Positions 17,665-25,669 of a DNA stretch of 64,000 nucleotides are shown piece after piece. This DNA comes from CAJINA01 sp964647585 (GTDB lineage Bacteria; Desulfobacterota; Desulfobacteria; Desulfobacterales; CAJINA01), in assembly GCA_964647585.1 (NCBI GenBank), contig CAZYGG010000012.1, positions 6,582 through 70,581 on the forward strand. Reading direction: 5' to 3'. A program made the translations under genes and the position numbers. The notes under the pieces were generated by a model. That model had not been told where the DNA came from. It did no database searches and saw nothing but the letters and a program-made list of their open reading frames with translations. Within the stretch, counting starts at the first letter, position 1. Each line of letters begins with the position of its first letter.

Positions 17665-18009
17665 TTAATGGTAATCGTGGGTTCCCGCGATGACGTTCAC
17701 TCCCGTCTTCTTCTCCAGGATCGCCGCCATCTCCTGCGGGCTTGTATACGGGCAATCCGGCTTGGCGTTCGCCAGACATGAGCTCAGATAGATCGCATCC
17801 GGTTTTATCTCCGACAGTTTGGCGGCCATACCAACATTCGGCACCACTGTCCGCCCCGGGCACTCGCACTTTACAAACGCGGTCACAGCCACGGGTTCAG
17901 TGAACTGTCCTTCTCCCAGTGCGGCCGCTTTCAGGCAGCGCCACTCCCCCGGGCATCCATACCCGCTGTCCATATAAGCCCCACAACCAACAATTGCTAC
18001 TTTTTTCAT
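17665..18009 (-). CDS. CGGC-domain protein
   Basis: 114 residues resembling the CGGC putative metal-binding domain: an N-terminal VAIVGCGAYMDSGYGCPGEW, paired cysteines in KCECPGR, the SSCLANAKPDCPY segment, and a histidine-containing end GTHDYH. Eight cysteines in 114 residues point to metal or Fe-S binding. GGAGG precedes the ATG. It is separated from the NifX-like gene by a MITE but keeps the same orientation, so it belongs to the same gene group. Confidence 0.75.
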   Translation of the reverse strand: MKKVAIVGCGAYMDSGYGCPGEWRCLKAAALGEGQFTEPVAVTAFVKCECPGRTVVPNVGMAAKLSEIKPDAIYLSSCLANAKPDCPYTSPQEMAAILEKKTGVNVIAGTHDYH

Positions 18010-18025
18010 GCTACCTCCATTTATT

Positions 18026-18232
18026 TGAAGCTATCTCAAAAAGCGGATTTTGGTTCCCCGCTAAAAACGCGCGGGATCTGCGACAAAATGCGGCGGCCGT
18101 GAGGTTCAAACCGGAGGAATACATCCGGTATTTCGAGGATTTGAACCGAGCGCCCAACGCAGAGTTTGGACCAATCAGTCTTCGCTCTTCGAGCTTCGCC
18201 CGACAAAAAGACTTTTTTGAGATGGCTTCCTA
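18026..18232. repeat. TAGAAG-type MITE, copy 2
   Basis: It opens with GAAGCTATCTCAAAAAGCGG and closes with ACTTTTTTGAGATGGCTTCC then TA. The core has GGTTCCCCGC, CGCGCGGGATCTGCGACAAA and a GAGTTTGGACCAATCAG variant followed by CTTCGCTCTTCGAGC. The TAG stop codon of the NifX-like gene is at its right end (18230-18232). Confidence 0.85.
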
Positions 18233-18589
18233 CCAGTGCCCGTCTACAGTGGCACCATCTACGAATTGACATTTCCCGGCAGCGTATGCGTTGACCGTTT
18301 CCCGCACGGTTCCTTTGGCATCATTGGAGACCTTTATCTTAGCGGCATCCAGGGTTTTGAAGGCATTGGGGCCACAAAAACCCGTAATCAAAACCTCGGC
18401 CCCTTTGCTGCTGACCATCACGGCCGCATTGATACCGGCCCCTTTGAAGGCGTTGATGTTTTCACTGTTATCCAGGGCCTCAAATTCGAGGGTCTCCGGA
18501 TCCACGACCAGAATATGGGCCGCCCTGCCAAAGCGCTTGTCTATCGGCGCATCCAGGTCGGTTCCCTGTGAGGTGATGGCTAATTTCAT
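18230..18589 (-). CDS. NifX/NifB-type dinitrogenase iron-molybdenum cofactor domain protein
   Basis: 119 residues of the RNase-H-like NifX/NafY/ORP fold: MKLAITSQGTDLDAPIDKRF, GRAAHILVVDPET, and a central GAGINAAVMVSSKGAEVLIT. In sulfate reducers such small proteins include the orange protein that binds a Mo-Cu-S cluster. AGGAG lies before the ATG. It is in the same direction as the two ferredoxin-MinD ATPases, its probable partners. Which metal cluster it binds is not visible. Confidence 0.88.
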   Translation of the reverse strand: MKLAITSQGTDLDAPIDKRFGRAAHILVVDPETLEFEALDNSENINAFKGAGINAAVMVSSKGAEVLITGFCGPNAFKTLDAAKIKVSNDAKGTVRETVNAYAAGKCQFVDGATVDGHW

Positions 18590-18728
18590 AGTGTTACTCC
18601 TGCATTCTTAGTTAGTGTCTGTCCATAATCCAAAATTTGAGGATAGAGCTATTGGCCCTGAGCAGTTAGTTAATGCACTGTATTCAAACCGTTTTTCTAA
18701 AACCTAATAGCTAAGAGCTAACACCTTC

Positions 18729-18753
18729 TATCCATGATTTCCAATCATGGATA
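18729..18753. repeat. Perfect 11-base hairpin
   Basis: TATCCATGATT, a 3-base loop TCC, then AATCATGGATA. It lies just beyond the stop of the second NifX-like gene. There is no T-run on the minus strand, so it is a processing or stabilising hairpin, or a weak terminator. Confidence 0.55.
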
Positions 18754-18757
18754 GGCT

Positions 18758-19141
18758 CTAGTGTCCCTGCCCGCCCCCGCATACCTGTTCATCGCCAATG
18801 ACCGGCAAGGCACCGGAGATCAAATCTTCTACCACCGGCTTAATTTCAGCACGCTGGGCATCGTAATAAACATCGATACCGGCCTGTCGGAAACCCATCA
18901 GCGGCCGCATGCCGATGCCGCCTACGATGAGCGCGTTTACATTGTTGTCTGCCAAAAGGTTCACCGGGACCATACAGCCGCCCTGAACATGTTCCTGGTT
19001 CGGCAAGGTGGTGACCTCCTTGATCTGGCCGCCTTCCACATCTACCAGGGTAAACACATCACAGTGACCGAAATGACCTGAACGTACGCCGCCCAGGCCG
19101 CCCTGTTCCATTGAAGGTATCGCAATTCTGCCTTTTTCCAT
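18758..19141 (-). CDS. Second NifX-type cofactor-domain protein
   Basis: 127 residues of the same fold as the gene at 18230 but diverged: GRIAIPSMEQGGLGG, RSGHFGHCDVFTLVD, NNVNALIVGGIGMRPLMGF. The FGHCD and C-terminal VCGGGQGH add cysteine and histidine ligands the first copy lacks, so this one may hold a metal centre. AAAGGAG precedes the ATG at 19141; a GTG overlapping that box is not used. It probably acts with the MinD-like pair upstream. Confidence 0.88.
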   Translation of the reverse strand: MEKGRIAIPSMEQGGLGGVRSGHFGHCDVFTLVDVEGGQIKEVTTLPNQEHVQGGCMVPVNLLADNNVNALIVGGIGMRPLMGFRQAGIDVYYDAQRAEIKPVVEDLISGALPVIGDEQVCGGGQGH

Positions 19142-19195
19142 TGATTTCACTCCTTTTTAATTTAAATTGACCGGCAGGAAATACCGATTTTATTT

Positions 19196-20059
19196 TCAAC
19201 CCATTCTTGTTTCTATTTTTTTCCAGATCTCCTTAACAACCTTGGCTGCCGGCAAAGCGGGCTTGAATTCCAGGACTGTCTGTCCCTGGACCATGGCCTC
19301 CACGAAAGCCGCCTCAAAAGGTATCTTCCCCAGTACCGGCAACCCGTTTTTTCCCGCGTAAGCCTCTATCTGGGCAGTCATGTCATCATTCAGATCATGC
19401 TTGTTGATACAAACCATAGCCGGGACCTTGAAATGGGCCGCCAGTTGGGCCACGCGCTCCATGTCGTGGAACCCGGAAACCGTGGGCTCCGTAATGATTA
19501 ATAGGGCGGTTGCCCCGCCAAGTGACGCGATGACGGGGCAACCGACACCAGGAGGCCCATCCGTTAAAATGAATTCGCAGTTCTTCTCTTCGGCCAGCTT
19601 TTTGACTTCCTGCCGCACGAGGGCCACCAGCTTGCCCGAGTTTTCTTCCGCTATGCCCAGGCGGGCATGCACCAGGGGGCCAAAGCGGGTATCGGCAATA
19701 AACCATTGGCCGCAGGTTTTGATCGGAAAGTCGATGGCCTTCTCGGGGCAGAACCAGACGCATACGCCGCACCCTTCACAGGCCACCGGGTCCACTTCGA
19801 AACTAGCGCTAATAGCGTCCCAGTTGCACAATTCCCGGCAGAGTCCACATTCGGTACACCGGTCCGCCCGAATGACGGCTTCGCCCCCTCCCTGGAAATC
19901 ATGTTGGGCTCTGTTTTCCGGGGTCAGGAGCAGGTGCAGGTCGGCTGCATCCACATCCGCATCACAAAACGCACAGTTTTTCGCCAGCGATGCAAACGCC
20001 GCCGTGAGGCTTGTTTTGCCGGTGCCACCTTTTCCGCTTAGTATAACCAGTTCTTTCAT
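19196..20059 (-). CDS. Ferredoxin-MinD family P-loop ATPase (1)
   Basis: 287 residues. A deviant Walker A, SGKGGTGKTS, marks the MinD/Mrp/NBP35 family; an inserted two-cluster ferredoxin domain (about residues 65-110) shows CTECGLCRELC and CEGCGVCVWFC; TDGPPGVGCPV is the switch region. Such proteins occur as pairs with NifX-like proteins in sulfate reducers (the ORP complex), where they are linked to Fe-S or Mo-cluster handling and cell division. The gene starts 3 bases after the stop of its paralogue, so the two are co-translated. Confidence 0.92.
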   Translation of the reverse strand: MKELVILSGKGGTGKTSLTAAFASLAKNCAFCDADVDAADLHLLLTPENRAQHDFQGGGEAVIRADRCTECGLCRELCNWDAISASFEVDPVACEGCGVCVWFCPEKAIDFPIKTCGQWFIADTRFGPLVHARLGIAEENSGKLVALVRQEVKKLAEEKNCEFILTDGPPGVGCPVIASLGGATALLIITEPTVSGFHDMERVAQLAAHFKVPAMVCINKHDLNDDMTAQIEAYAGKNGLPVLGKIPFEAAFVEAMVQGQTVLEFKPALPAAKVVKEIWKKIETRMG

Positions 20060-20062
20060 GCT

Positions 20063-20932
20063 TTAGTCTCTCTCACCAGCGGGGCTTGGGTTCCACCCGG
20101 CTATAATCTTCTCAATTGCACCCGGCAGGACGCTGAATTTCTCTTTCCATTCCGGGAAGGCATCCACGATCAACTGCCCGCGTGAATAGGCTTCCGCTAT
20201 CCGCCGCTCAAAGGGAATTTTCATCAGAATAGGGATATTTTCCTGCCCGGCGTAAGTCTCGGTGTCATCCGTCCCCAGATCCGCACGGTTGATGATGATC
20301 CCACAGGGAATCCCCAGTGTTTTCACAGCTTCAACCGCCAGTTTCAAGTCATGCAGGCCAAACGGCGTCGGCTCGGTGACCATCAGAACGAAATCCGTCC
20401 CGCGCATGGCGGCAATAACCGGGCAGGATGTACCCGGAGGGGCATCGATAACCGTCAACCCGTCCGCCCGGGCATCTGCCTTTACAGCCGTGATCAGGGG
20501 CGGTGCCATTGCCTCACCAATACGTAAACGGCCATGTACAAACCTGATATCGCCGAGATTGCCTTTTTCAACCACCCCGATGTTCCGCTCTCCACGGATC
20601 AGGGCATCTTCCGGGCAGACTTCGAAACAACCCCCGCAACTGTGACACAGTTCGGGAAACGTCAATATCGTGTCAGGCAATACAGCAATCGCTTTGAATT
20701 GACATATCTCAGCGCACTGGCCGCAATAGGTGCATTTGTCTGTATCTACATCCGGAACGTCCACATTGAAGTCTTCTACAATGTCATACGCCGGTTTTAT
20801 AAACAGGTGGGCGTTCGGTTCCTCCACATCACAATCCAGGAGTCGGATTTCACCGTCCACCGATGAGGCCAGATTGGTGGCCACGGTGGTCTTACCTGTT
20901 CCGCCCTTACCGCTTGCAATACTGATAATCAT
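20063..20932 (-). CDS. Ferredoxin-MinD family P-loop ATPase (2)
   Basis: 289 residues, paralogue of the downstream gene with the same plan: ASGKGGTGKTT, a ferredoxin insert with CTYCGQCAEIC and CHSCGGCFEVC, and IDAPPGTSCPVIAA. Divergence between the two suggests they form a heterodimer. AAGGGTAGC lies before the ATG. This is the first gene of the minus-strand operon and is preceded by a promoter with flanking TATGAGCATA sites. The role in cluster assembly is inferred from family and context. Confidence 0.92.
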   Translation of the reverse strand: MIISIASGKGGTGKTTVATNLASSVDGEIRLLDCDVEEPNAHLFIKPAYDIVEDFNVDVPDVDTDKCTYCGQCAEICQFKAIAVLPDTILTFPELCHSCGGCFEVCPEDALIRGERNIGVVEKGNLGDIRFVHGRLRIGEAMAPPLITAVKADARADGLTVIDAPPGTSCPVIAAMRGTDFVLMVTEPTPFGLHDLKLAVEAVKTLGIPCGIIINRADLGTDDTETYAGQENIPILMKIPFERRIAEAYSRGQLIVDAFPEWKEKFSVLPGAIEKIIAGWNPSPAGERD

Positions 20933-20984
20933 GCTACCCTTCCATGAAGGCTCCTGATAAACCGGAGCAAGTTCATTCTAAGCT

Positions 20985-21045
20985 TATGCTCATAAAATAG
21001 GTATGTGGGCATAGTTGTCAAGTGTTTTTTGAACTTATGCTCACA
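20985..21045 (-). promoter_or_regulatory. Promoter with two TATGAGCATA operators
   Basis: On the minus strand TTGACA (21016-21021) and TATTTT (20994-20999) are spaced 16 bases. A TATGAGCATA palindrome at 20985-20994 overlaps the downstream edge of the -10 and a near copy, TGTGAGCATA at 21036-21045, lies upstream of the -35. A third exact copy at 21515-21524 lies before the neighbouring receiver-like gene, so one regulator probably controls both. Confidence 0.6.
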
Positions 21046-21069
21046 ATTAACTTTGTTTCGGTTTCCGCC

Positions 21070-21447
21070 CTATCTGTTCCGCCCGATGATAGCGTTTAGT
21101 TTTTCAACCAGGCTGGCTGCCTCGGATGCGTCGGGTTCAGACGAAAGCTGTGCGAGAATGCCAAGGCCCTCACTCGCTTCGTGAAAATCCTTCTTATTCA
21201 GAGAACTTACCAGGGCACAAGTGACCATTGGGTTCTGGACAACCAGTTTCGCCGCGAACGCCAGCCCGCTCATATCGCCTAGTTCCTCGGCAGCCACTAC
21301 CAGATCAACAGGTTTTTCCACCAGACTGGCCAGAGCACCGCCGCCCGAATCGGCGTGGTCTAATTCCACGCCCTCATTCCCCTGGAGGGCATCCACGATT
21401 TTCGTGAATTTGTCATTTTCCATACCAATCAAAAGTAATTTGTACAT
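21070..21447 (-). CDS. Receiver-like protein lacking the phospho-acceptor
   Basis: 125 residues resembling a CheY-type receiver fold: strand LLLIGMEND, the segment KPVDLVVAAEELGDMSG where the phosphorylated Asp is expected, and TCALVSSLN where the switch Ser/Thr lies. The position normally held by Asp is Ala (VVAAEE), so it should not be phosphorylated in the usual way. AAAGGAG precedes the ATG. It lies upstream of the MinD-like operon and shares an operator motif with it, so it may be a structural partner or regulator of that system. Confidence 0.65.
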   Translation of the reverse strand: MYKLLLIGMENDKFTKIVDALQGNEGVELDHADSGGGALASLVEKPVDLVVAAEELGDMSGLAFAAKLVVQNPMVTCALVSSLNKKDFHEASEGLGILAQLSSEPDASEAASLVEKLNAIIGRNR

Positions 21448-21514
21448 CTATCTTCTCCTTTCTATACTAAAAACGCCCCCAGGCAGCCTTCTGCCCCTGA
21501 AGTTGTTAAGAACA

Positions 21515-21524
21515 TATGCTCATA
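21515..21524. promoter_or_regulatory. TATGCTCATA operator copy 3
   Basis: An exact palindrome with the same core as the site at 20985. It lies between the divergent receiver-like gene and the IscU-like gene, positioned to affect either one. Confidence 0.5.
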
Positions 21525-21543
21525 AATAGATAATTTCAACCCC

Positions 21544-21572
21544 TTGACAAGAATAAATTTTGTTCATATTTT
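21544..21572 (+). promoter_or_regulatory. Sigma-70-type promoter of the IscU-like gene
   Basis: TTGACA at 21544 and TATTTT at 21567, spaced 17 bases, about 50 bases before the plus-strand start codon. The spacer contains GAATAAATTTTGTTC, a near dyad. Confidence 0.55.
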
Positions 21573-21620
21573 GTTTTTTTACATGGATCGAACCACATTC
21601 ACTTAAATTAAGGACGAAAA

Positions 21621-22121
21621 ATGAGTCAGATCATGTCGCAGCCGGGAGAAACAGGTGAGGCGGCCATGCTTGCCGAAACCGGGTACTCACAAACAGCCAT
21701 CAAGTACTACATGGAAAAACCAAACATGCGCTCAATGCCCGACGCCGATCAGGTATCGGAATTTTTGGGCTCGTGCGGGGACACCATGAAAGTGTTTCTC
21801 AAAATTGAAAACGACATTATTACCGACGCCAGCTACCAGGTGCTCGGGTGTCCCGGGGCCATCTCGGCCGCCATGGCGGCGGTTGACCTGATCAGGGGCA
21901 AGAATCTGAACTTTGCCAAGGCCTTGAATGACGGTGATATTTTCCAGATCCTGGTGGAAATTCCGGCAAAAAAACACCACTGTATTCAACTGGCGGTGAA
22001 AGCCCTGCATAAAGCTGTGGACGAATATCGTGACGGCACCAGTGAAACCAGGGGTCCGGATGAGTGTGGCAAGGACTGCGACTGCAAGAACGGGTGTCCC
22101 AGTAAAGGTATAATCTCTTAG
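21621..22121 (+). CDS. IscU/NifU-N-type Fe-S scaffold protein
   Basis: 166 residues. Ligand positions match IscU: Cys52 and Asp54 in GSCGDTM, Cys77 in LGCPGA, and His120-Cys121 in KKHHCIQLA, so a cluster could be assembled. Differences from standard IscU are an N-terminal extension of about 20 residues and a cysteine-rich tail, CGKDCDCKNGC. Together with the MinD/NifX operon this indicates a dedicated Fe-S maturation region. AGGA precedes the ATG; the next ATG is at codon 5. Confidence 0.85.
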   Translation: MSQIMSQPGETGEAAMLAETGYSQTAIKYYMEKPNMRSMPDADQVSEFLGSCGDTMKVFLKIENDIITDASYQVLGCPGAISAAMAAVDLIRGKNLNFAKALNDGDIFQILVEIPAKKHHCIQLAVKALHKAVDEYRDGTSETRGPDECGKDCDCKNGCPSKGIIS

Positions 22122-22139
22122 ATCAATAGAAGGTGGATG

Positions 22140-22397
22140 ATGCCTCTTTTTGATTTTCTCTGTCCAGCGTGCGGGCAAACCAGTGAACTTCTGGTCACTT
22201 CGGCAAACGCGAAGCCGACCTGTCCGGAATGCGGCCACCGGGGACTCAAGAAACTGCTGGCAGCCCACTCCTCAATGTCCGGTACCCGCTCGCAGACAAT
22301 GCCCGGTCCCGGCGACACGGCCTGCTGTGGTTCGGCGCCCGGCAGCCATGCCGGTTGTGCCGGTCCAGGGAGCTGTTGTGGAAAATTGCCCCATTAG
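22140..22397 (+). CDS. FmdB-family zinc-ribbon protein
   Basis: 85 residues: MPLFDFLCPACGQTSE then CPECGHRGLKKLL, the FmdB/CxxC zinc ribbon, followed by a Gly/Ser/Cys-rich tail (ACCGSAPGSHAGCAGPGSCC). The second of two adjacent ATGs is taken because it gives the family start MPLF(Y)DF and better spacing from AAGGTGG. It starts 18 bases after the IscU-like gene, so the two are probably an operon. FmdB proteins are putative regulators; function unproven. Confidence 0.85.
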   Translation: MPLFDFLCPACGQTSELLVTSANAKPTCPECGHRGLKKLLAAHSSMSGTRSQTMPGPGDTACCGSAPGSHAGCAGPGSCCGKLPH

Positions 22398-22495
22398 AAG
22401 CGCACACAAAAAAGTCAGTTGACTTTCAAGGGCCCGTATGATCTTTATAATCCCCTAACGGACTGATTTTACATTTAAGGTAGGAGAATACAGTT

Positions 22496-22714
22496 ATGAT
22501 GGGTTTTCCCGGTGGAATGGAACTTTTTGTCATCCTCTTGATCGTGTTGATCCTTTTTGGCGGAAAGAAACTGCCTGAATTGATGGGCGGCATCGGCAAA
22601 GGCATCAAAAGCTTCAAGAAGGGGATTAATGATCCCGATCCTCTTCAGGATACTGCGGAACCCCAGGATCAGGTAACCCACGAAGCGGAGAAAGAGCCCG
22701 AAGAAAAATCCTGA
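22496..22714 (+). CDS. tatA: TatA/E twin-arginine translocase subunit
   Basis: 72 residues with one N-terminal membrane helix (LFVILLIVLILFGGKKLPEL) followed by the amphipathic helix GGIGKGIKSFKKG and an acidic tail, the standard TatA layout including FGxKKLPEL. It forms the pore for folded proteins such as the Tat-signal proteins in this window (DctP, the amidase). tatC is not in the window. AGGAG lies 9 bases upstream of the ATG, and a terminator follows. Confidence 0.93.
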   Translation: MMGFPGGMELFVILLIVLILFGGKKLPELMGGIGKGIKSFKKGINDPDPLQDTAEPQDQVTHEAEKEPEEKS

Positions 22715-22784
22715 TTGCCAACTGAATACAGGCCTGTCGCCATGGCGCCGCCTGTAACCCCATGATAGGACCAACAGACCTCGC

Positions 22785-22817
22785 AAGGCCCGGTATATGC
22801 TACCCGGGCCTTTTTTT
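22785..22817 (+). terminator. Rho-independent terminator after tatA
   Basis: AAGGCCCGGTA pairs with TACCCGGGCCTT across a short loop, followed by seven T. It ends the plus-strand IscU-like/FmdB/TatA group. Confidence 0.8.
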
Positions 22818-22923
22818 GTGGTTGTGCGTTTGCGTCTAACGCCGGTATGTAGTATGGTCTCCGAATGATATCGGATGCTTGGACACTCCCGCGCCAGGAA
22901 AACCGATAGGAAGGGATATCCCC

Positions 22924-25461
22924 ATGCAGCACGGCGATTCTGAAAAACCGGGTCCCGGGCAACCAGCCGGGGGCCTGGGAACCTTTGGCGGTGTTTTCAC
23001 TCCCAGCGCCCTGACCATTCTCGGCATCATCCTGTTTTTGAGACTCGGCTATGTGGTCGGCAACGCTGGATTGTTCAAATCCCTGATTATCATCGGGATT
23101 GCGAATCTCATCTCCGTGCTCACCAGCATTTCCCTCGCGGCCATTGCCACCAATCTTAAAGTTAAAGGCGGCGGCGACTACTACTTGATTTCCAGGACTC
23201 TCGGACTCGAATTCGGAGGCGCCATTGGCCTGGTCCTCTTTCTCGCCCAATCGGTTTCCATCGCCTTTTACTGCATCGGCTTCGGTGAAGCCCTCCACAG
23301 CATGTTGTCAAACCCGCTGCTTTCTCCGCGCATCATCGCCGCAATCGCAGTGGCGGCCCTGTTTCTACTGGCCTGGATCGGGGCAGATCTGGCCACCAAG
23401 TTCCAGTATGTCGTCATGGTGCTGCTGATCGCCGCACTCGCCTCGTTTTACACCGGCAGCATCATCAAATGGAATCCGGAAACCTTCGCCCAGAGCTGGG
23501 CGGCATCCGAAACCGGGCCCGGGTTCTGGGTCCTTTTTGCTATTTTTTTTCCCGCAGTCACCGGCTTCACCCAGGGGGTCAGCATGTCCGGCGACCTGAA
23601 AGACCCGGGCAAGAGTCTGCCCCTGGGAACTTTCCTGGCCGTGGGCATTTCAATTGTGGTCTACTTTAGCGTCGCCCTGCTGTTTGCCGGTACTTTGCCG
23701 AACCAGGTCCTGGCCGGGGATTACGGCGCCATGCGTAAGGCGGCATTTTTCGGCCCCCTGATCGATGCCGGCGTTATCGCGGCCACCCTCTCTTCGGCCA
23801 TGGCCTCTTTTCTCGGGGCACCCAGAATATTGCAGTCTTTGTCGGGCGACAAGATATTCCCCCTGCTGAACCCGTTTGCCAAAGGGGTCGGCAACGCCAA
23901 CAATCCGCGTCGGGGGGTACTGCTCTCGGCCGTCATCGCCTTTGCAACCATCGCAGTCGGCAACCTGAACCTCATCGCGCCGATTGTTTCCATGTTTTTC
24001 CTGATATCCTACGGCCTGCTGAACTACGCCACCTGGTTCGAAGCCCGGGCCGCCAGCCCCTCTTTTCGCCCCCGCTTCAGGTGGTTTGACTACCGGCTCA
24101 GCCTCGCAGGCGGCCTGGCCTGCCTCGGTGCCATGCTGGCCATCGATCTGAAAACCGGCCTCATCGCCGTCTCCCTGCTGTTTGCCATTTTCCAATACCT
24201 GAAAAGGACTTCCGGCCCGTCTCGCTGGGCGGATGGCCGCCGATCCTACAATATACACCAGGCCCTTGAAAACCTGAAAAAAGCGGCCACAGAACCCGAG
24301 CACGACCGGGACTGGCGCCCGCATATCCTGGCATTCTCCGACAACACCGAGCGCCGGGCCAAGCTGCTGCAATTTGCCGCCTGGGTTGAAGGCGACAGCG
24401 GCTCGACTACGGCTGTTCAGATTATCGCCGGCCAGGGAGCCCGGAAACTGAAACAATATCAGGAGACAACGGCTGAACTGAAAAAGGAACTCAAGGCTGC
24501 CGGATCAAACGCCTTTCCCCTGGTCATCCTGACGCCTGATTTCGAACCCGGCATTTCAGCCCTGGTGCAGTCCTTTGGAATTGGCCCCCTCAAGGCCAAT
24601 ACCATGCTGCTGAACTGGTTCCACCGCACACCGGATACAGTTGAGGATATCCGGGCGGTGCGCTTTACCAGAAACCTGCAGGCCACGTTTCGACTAGGAA
24701 AAAATATCATTATCCTGGATCCTAAAAGCGACCCCATGGAGGTTCCACCCAAAGAAAGACGCATCGATATCTGGTGGTGGGATGATGCCACCGGACGTTT
24801 GATGCTGCTGCTCGCCTACCTGATGACCCGCAGCCCGGAGTGGGACCGATCCAACATCCGGGTATTGGCCGCCGGGTACGATCAGGCCTCCGGTAAAGAT
24901 ATCGCTGACCTGAACGCCACTCTGGAAGAGGCCCGTATCGAAGCCGCCACCGAAGTGGTGATCAACGCGGGCCCGGAGTCGATTGGAGCCTATTCGGACG
25001 ACGCAACCCTGGTTTTCCTGCCTTTTCGGTTCAGCCAGCATACGGTCGCCGGTCCTTTTGGCAATCCCTGCGGAGAGTTGTTGTCACACCTGCCAACCAC
25101 GGCACTGGTCATGGCGGCCGAGGACATTGACCTCGATGCCGAACCCGAAGAGGGTCCGCCCGGCGAAATGGCCGCCGCCATGGACAACCTGGAAAAGGCC
25201 CGCAAGAATTTGGAAACAGCTGAAAAAACTGCGGAAAAATCCCGGCAGCGGATGGAAACGGTAAAACAGGAACTGGAAACCCTTCAAGCCCGGCAGCCGG
25301 ATCCTGAAAAGATGAAAAAAGCGGAAAAGGAACTCCTGGAAGCTGAAAAGCAGGTAGAAAAAACCTCCCGCAAAGCGGTTAAGGCCGCAGTTAAGGCCGA
25401 TGATGCCGAAAAAGATGCCGAAGATCAAGGCCTTGAAGTGGAAAAGGATGAAGAGAAGTGA
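22924..25461 (+). CDS. Cation-chloride-cotransporter-like APC transporter with coiled-coil tail
   Basis: 845 residues. Residues about 20-440 form a 12-helix APC-fold transporter, starting FGGVFTPSALTILGIILFLR as in the SLC12 (Na-K-Cl) family; the MSGDLKDPGKSLPLGT segment is typical. About 450-765 is a soluble domain like the SLC12 C-terminal domain. The final 80 residues are Lys/Glu/Ala-rich and coiled-coil forming (LEKARKNLETAEKTAEKSRQ), an unusual addition. The ATG at 22924 has AGGAAGGG 8 bases upstream; a TTG 45 bases earlier is not preferred. Transported ions are inferred (K+ or Na+ with Cl-); it stands alone as a monocistron. Confidence 0.88.
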   Translation: MQHGDSEKPGPGQPAGGLGTFGGVFTPSALTILGIILFLRLGYVVGNAGLFKSLIIIGIANLISVLTSISLAAIATNLKVKGGGDYYLISRTLGLEFGGAIGLVLFLAQSVSIAFYCIGFGEALHSMLSNPLLSPRIIAAIAVAALFLLAWIGADLATKFQYVVMVLLIAALASFYTGSIIKWNPETFAQSWAASETGPGFWVLFAIFFPAVTGFTQGVSMSGDLKDPGKSLPLGTFLAVGISIVVYFSVALLFAGTLPNQVLAGDYGAMRKAAFFGPLIDAGVIAATLSSAMASFLGAPRILQSLSGDKIFPLLNPFAKGVGNANNPRRGVLLSAVIAFATIAVGNLNLIAPIVSMFFLISYGLLNYATWFEARAASPSFRPRFRWFDYRLSLAGGLACLGAMLAIDLKTGLIAVSLLFAIFQYLKRTSGPSRWADGRRSYNIHQALENLKKAATEPEHDRDWRPHILAFSDNTERRAKLLQFAAWVEGDSGSTTAVQIIAGQGARKLKQYQETTAELKKELKAAGSNAFPLVILTPDFEPGISALVQSFGIGPLKANTMLLNWFHRTPDTVEDIRAVRFTRNLQATFRLGKNIIILDPKSDPMEVPPKERRIDIWWWDDATGRLMLLLAYLMTRSPEWDRSNIRVLAAGYDQASGKDIADLNATLEEARIEAATEVVINAGPESIGAYSDDATLVFLPFRFSQHTVAGPFGNPCGELLSHLPTTALVMAAEDIDLDAEPEEGPPGEMAAAMDNLEKARKNLETAEKTAEKSRQRMETVKQELETLQARQPDPEKMKKAEKELLEAEKQVEKTSRKAVKAAVKADDAEKDAEDQGLEVEKDEEK

Positions 25462-25472
25462 GGGGTGATACC

Positions 25473-25653
25473 AGAACATCCAACATAGAACATCGAACTT
25501 CCAACGTTGAAAAAGGTTGAAACTTCGCTTCCCTGTTCTATAGTACCGCGAAAACCAAAACCTTATCACGACCAGAAACCTGAGCTACAATATTGGCCGC
25601 CGAAGGCGCACCACAGTTCAATGTTCGCTGTTGGAAGTTGAATGTTGGACGTT
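25473..25653. repeat. Inverted AACATCCAACAT / AATGTTGGACGTT repeat
   Basis: AGAACATCCAACATAGAACA at the left end and GTTGGAAGTTGAATGTTGGA at the right end are inverse versions of one another with about 100 bases between. This is a degenerate intergenic repeat with no gene. Confidence 0.55.
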
Positions 25654-25669
25654 AAGTTTCTCAGAAGGT

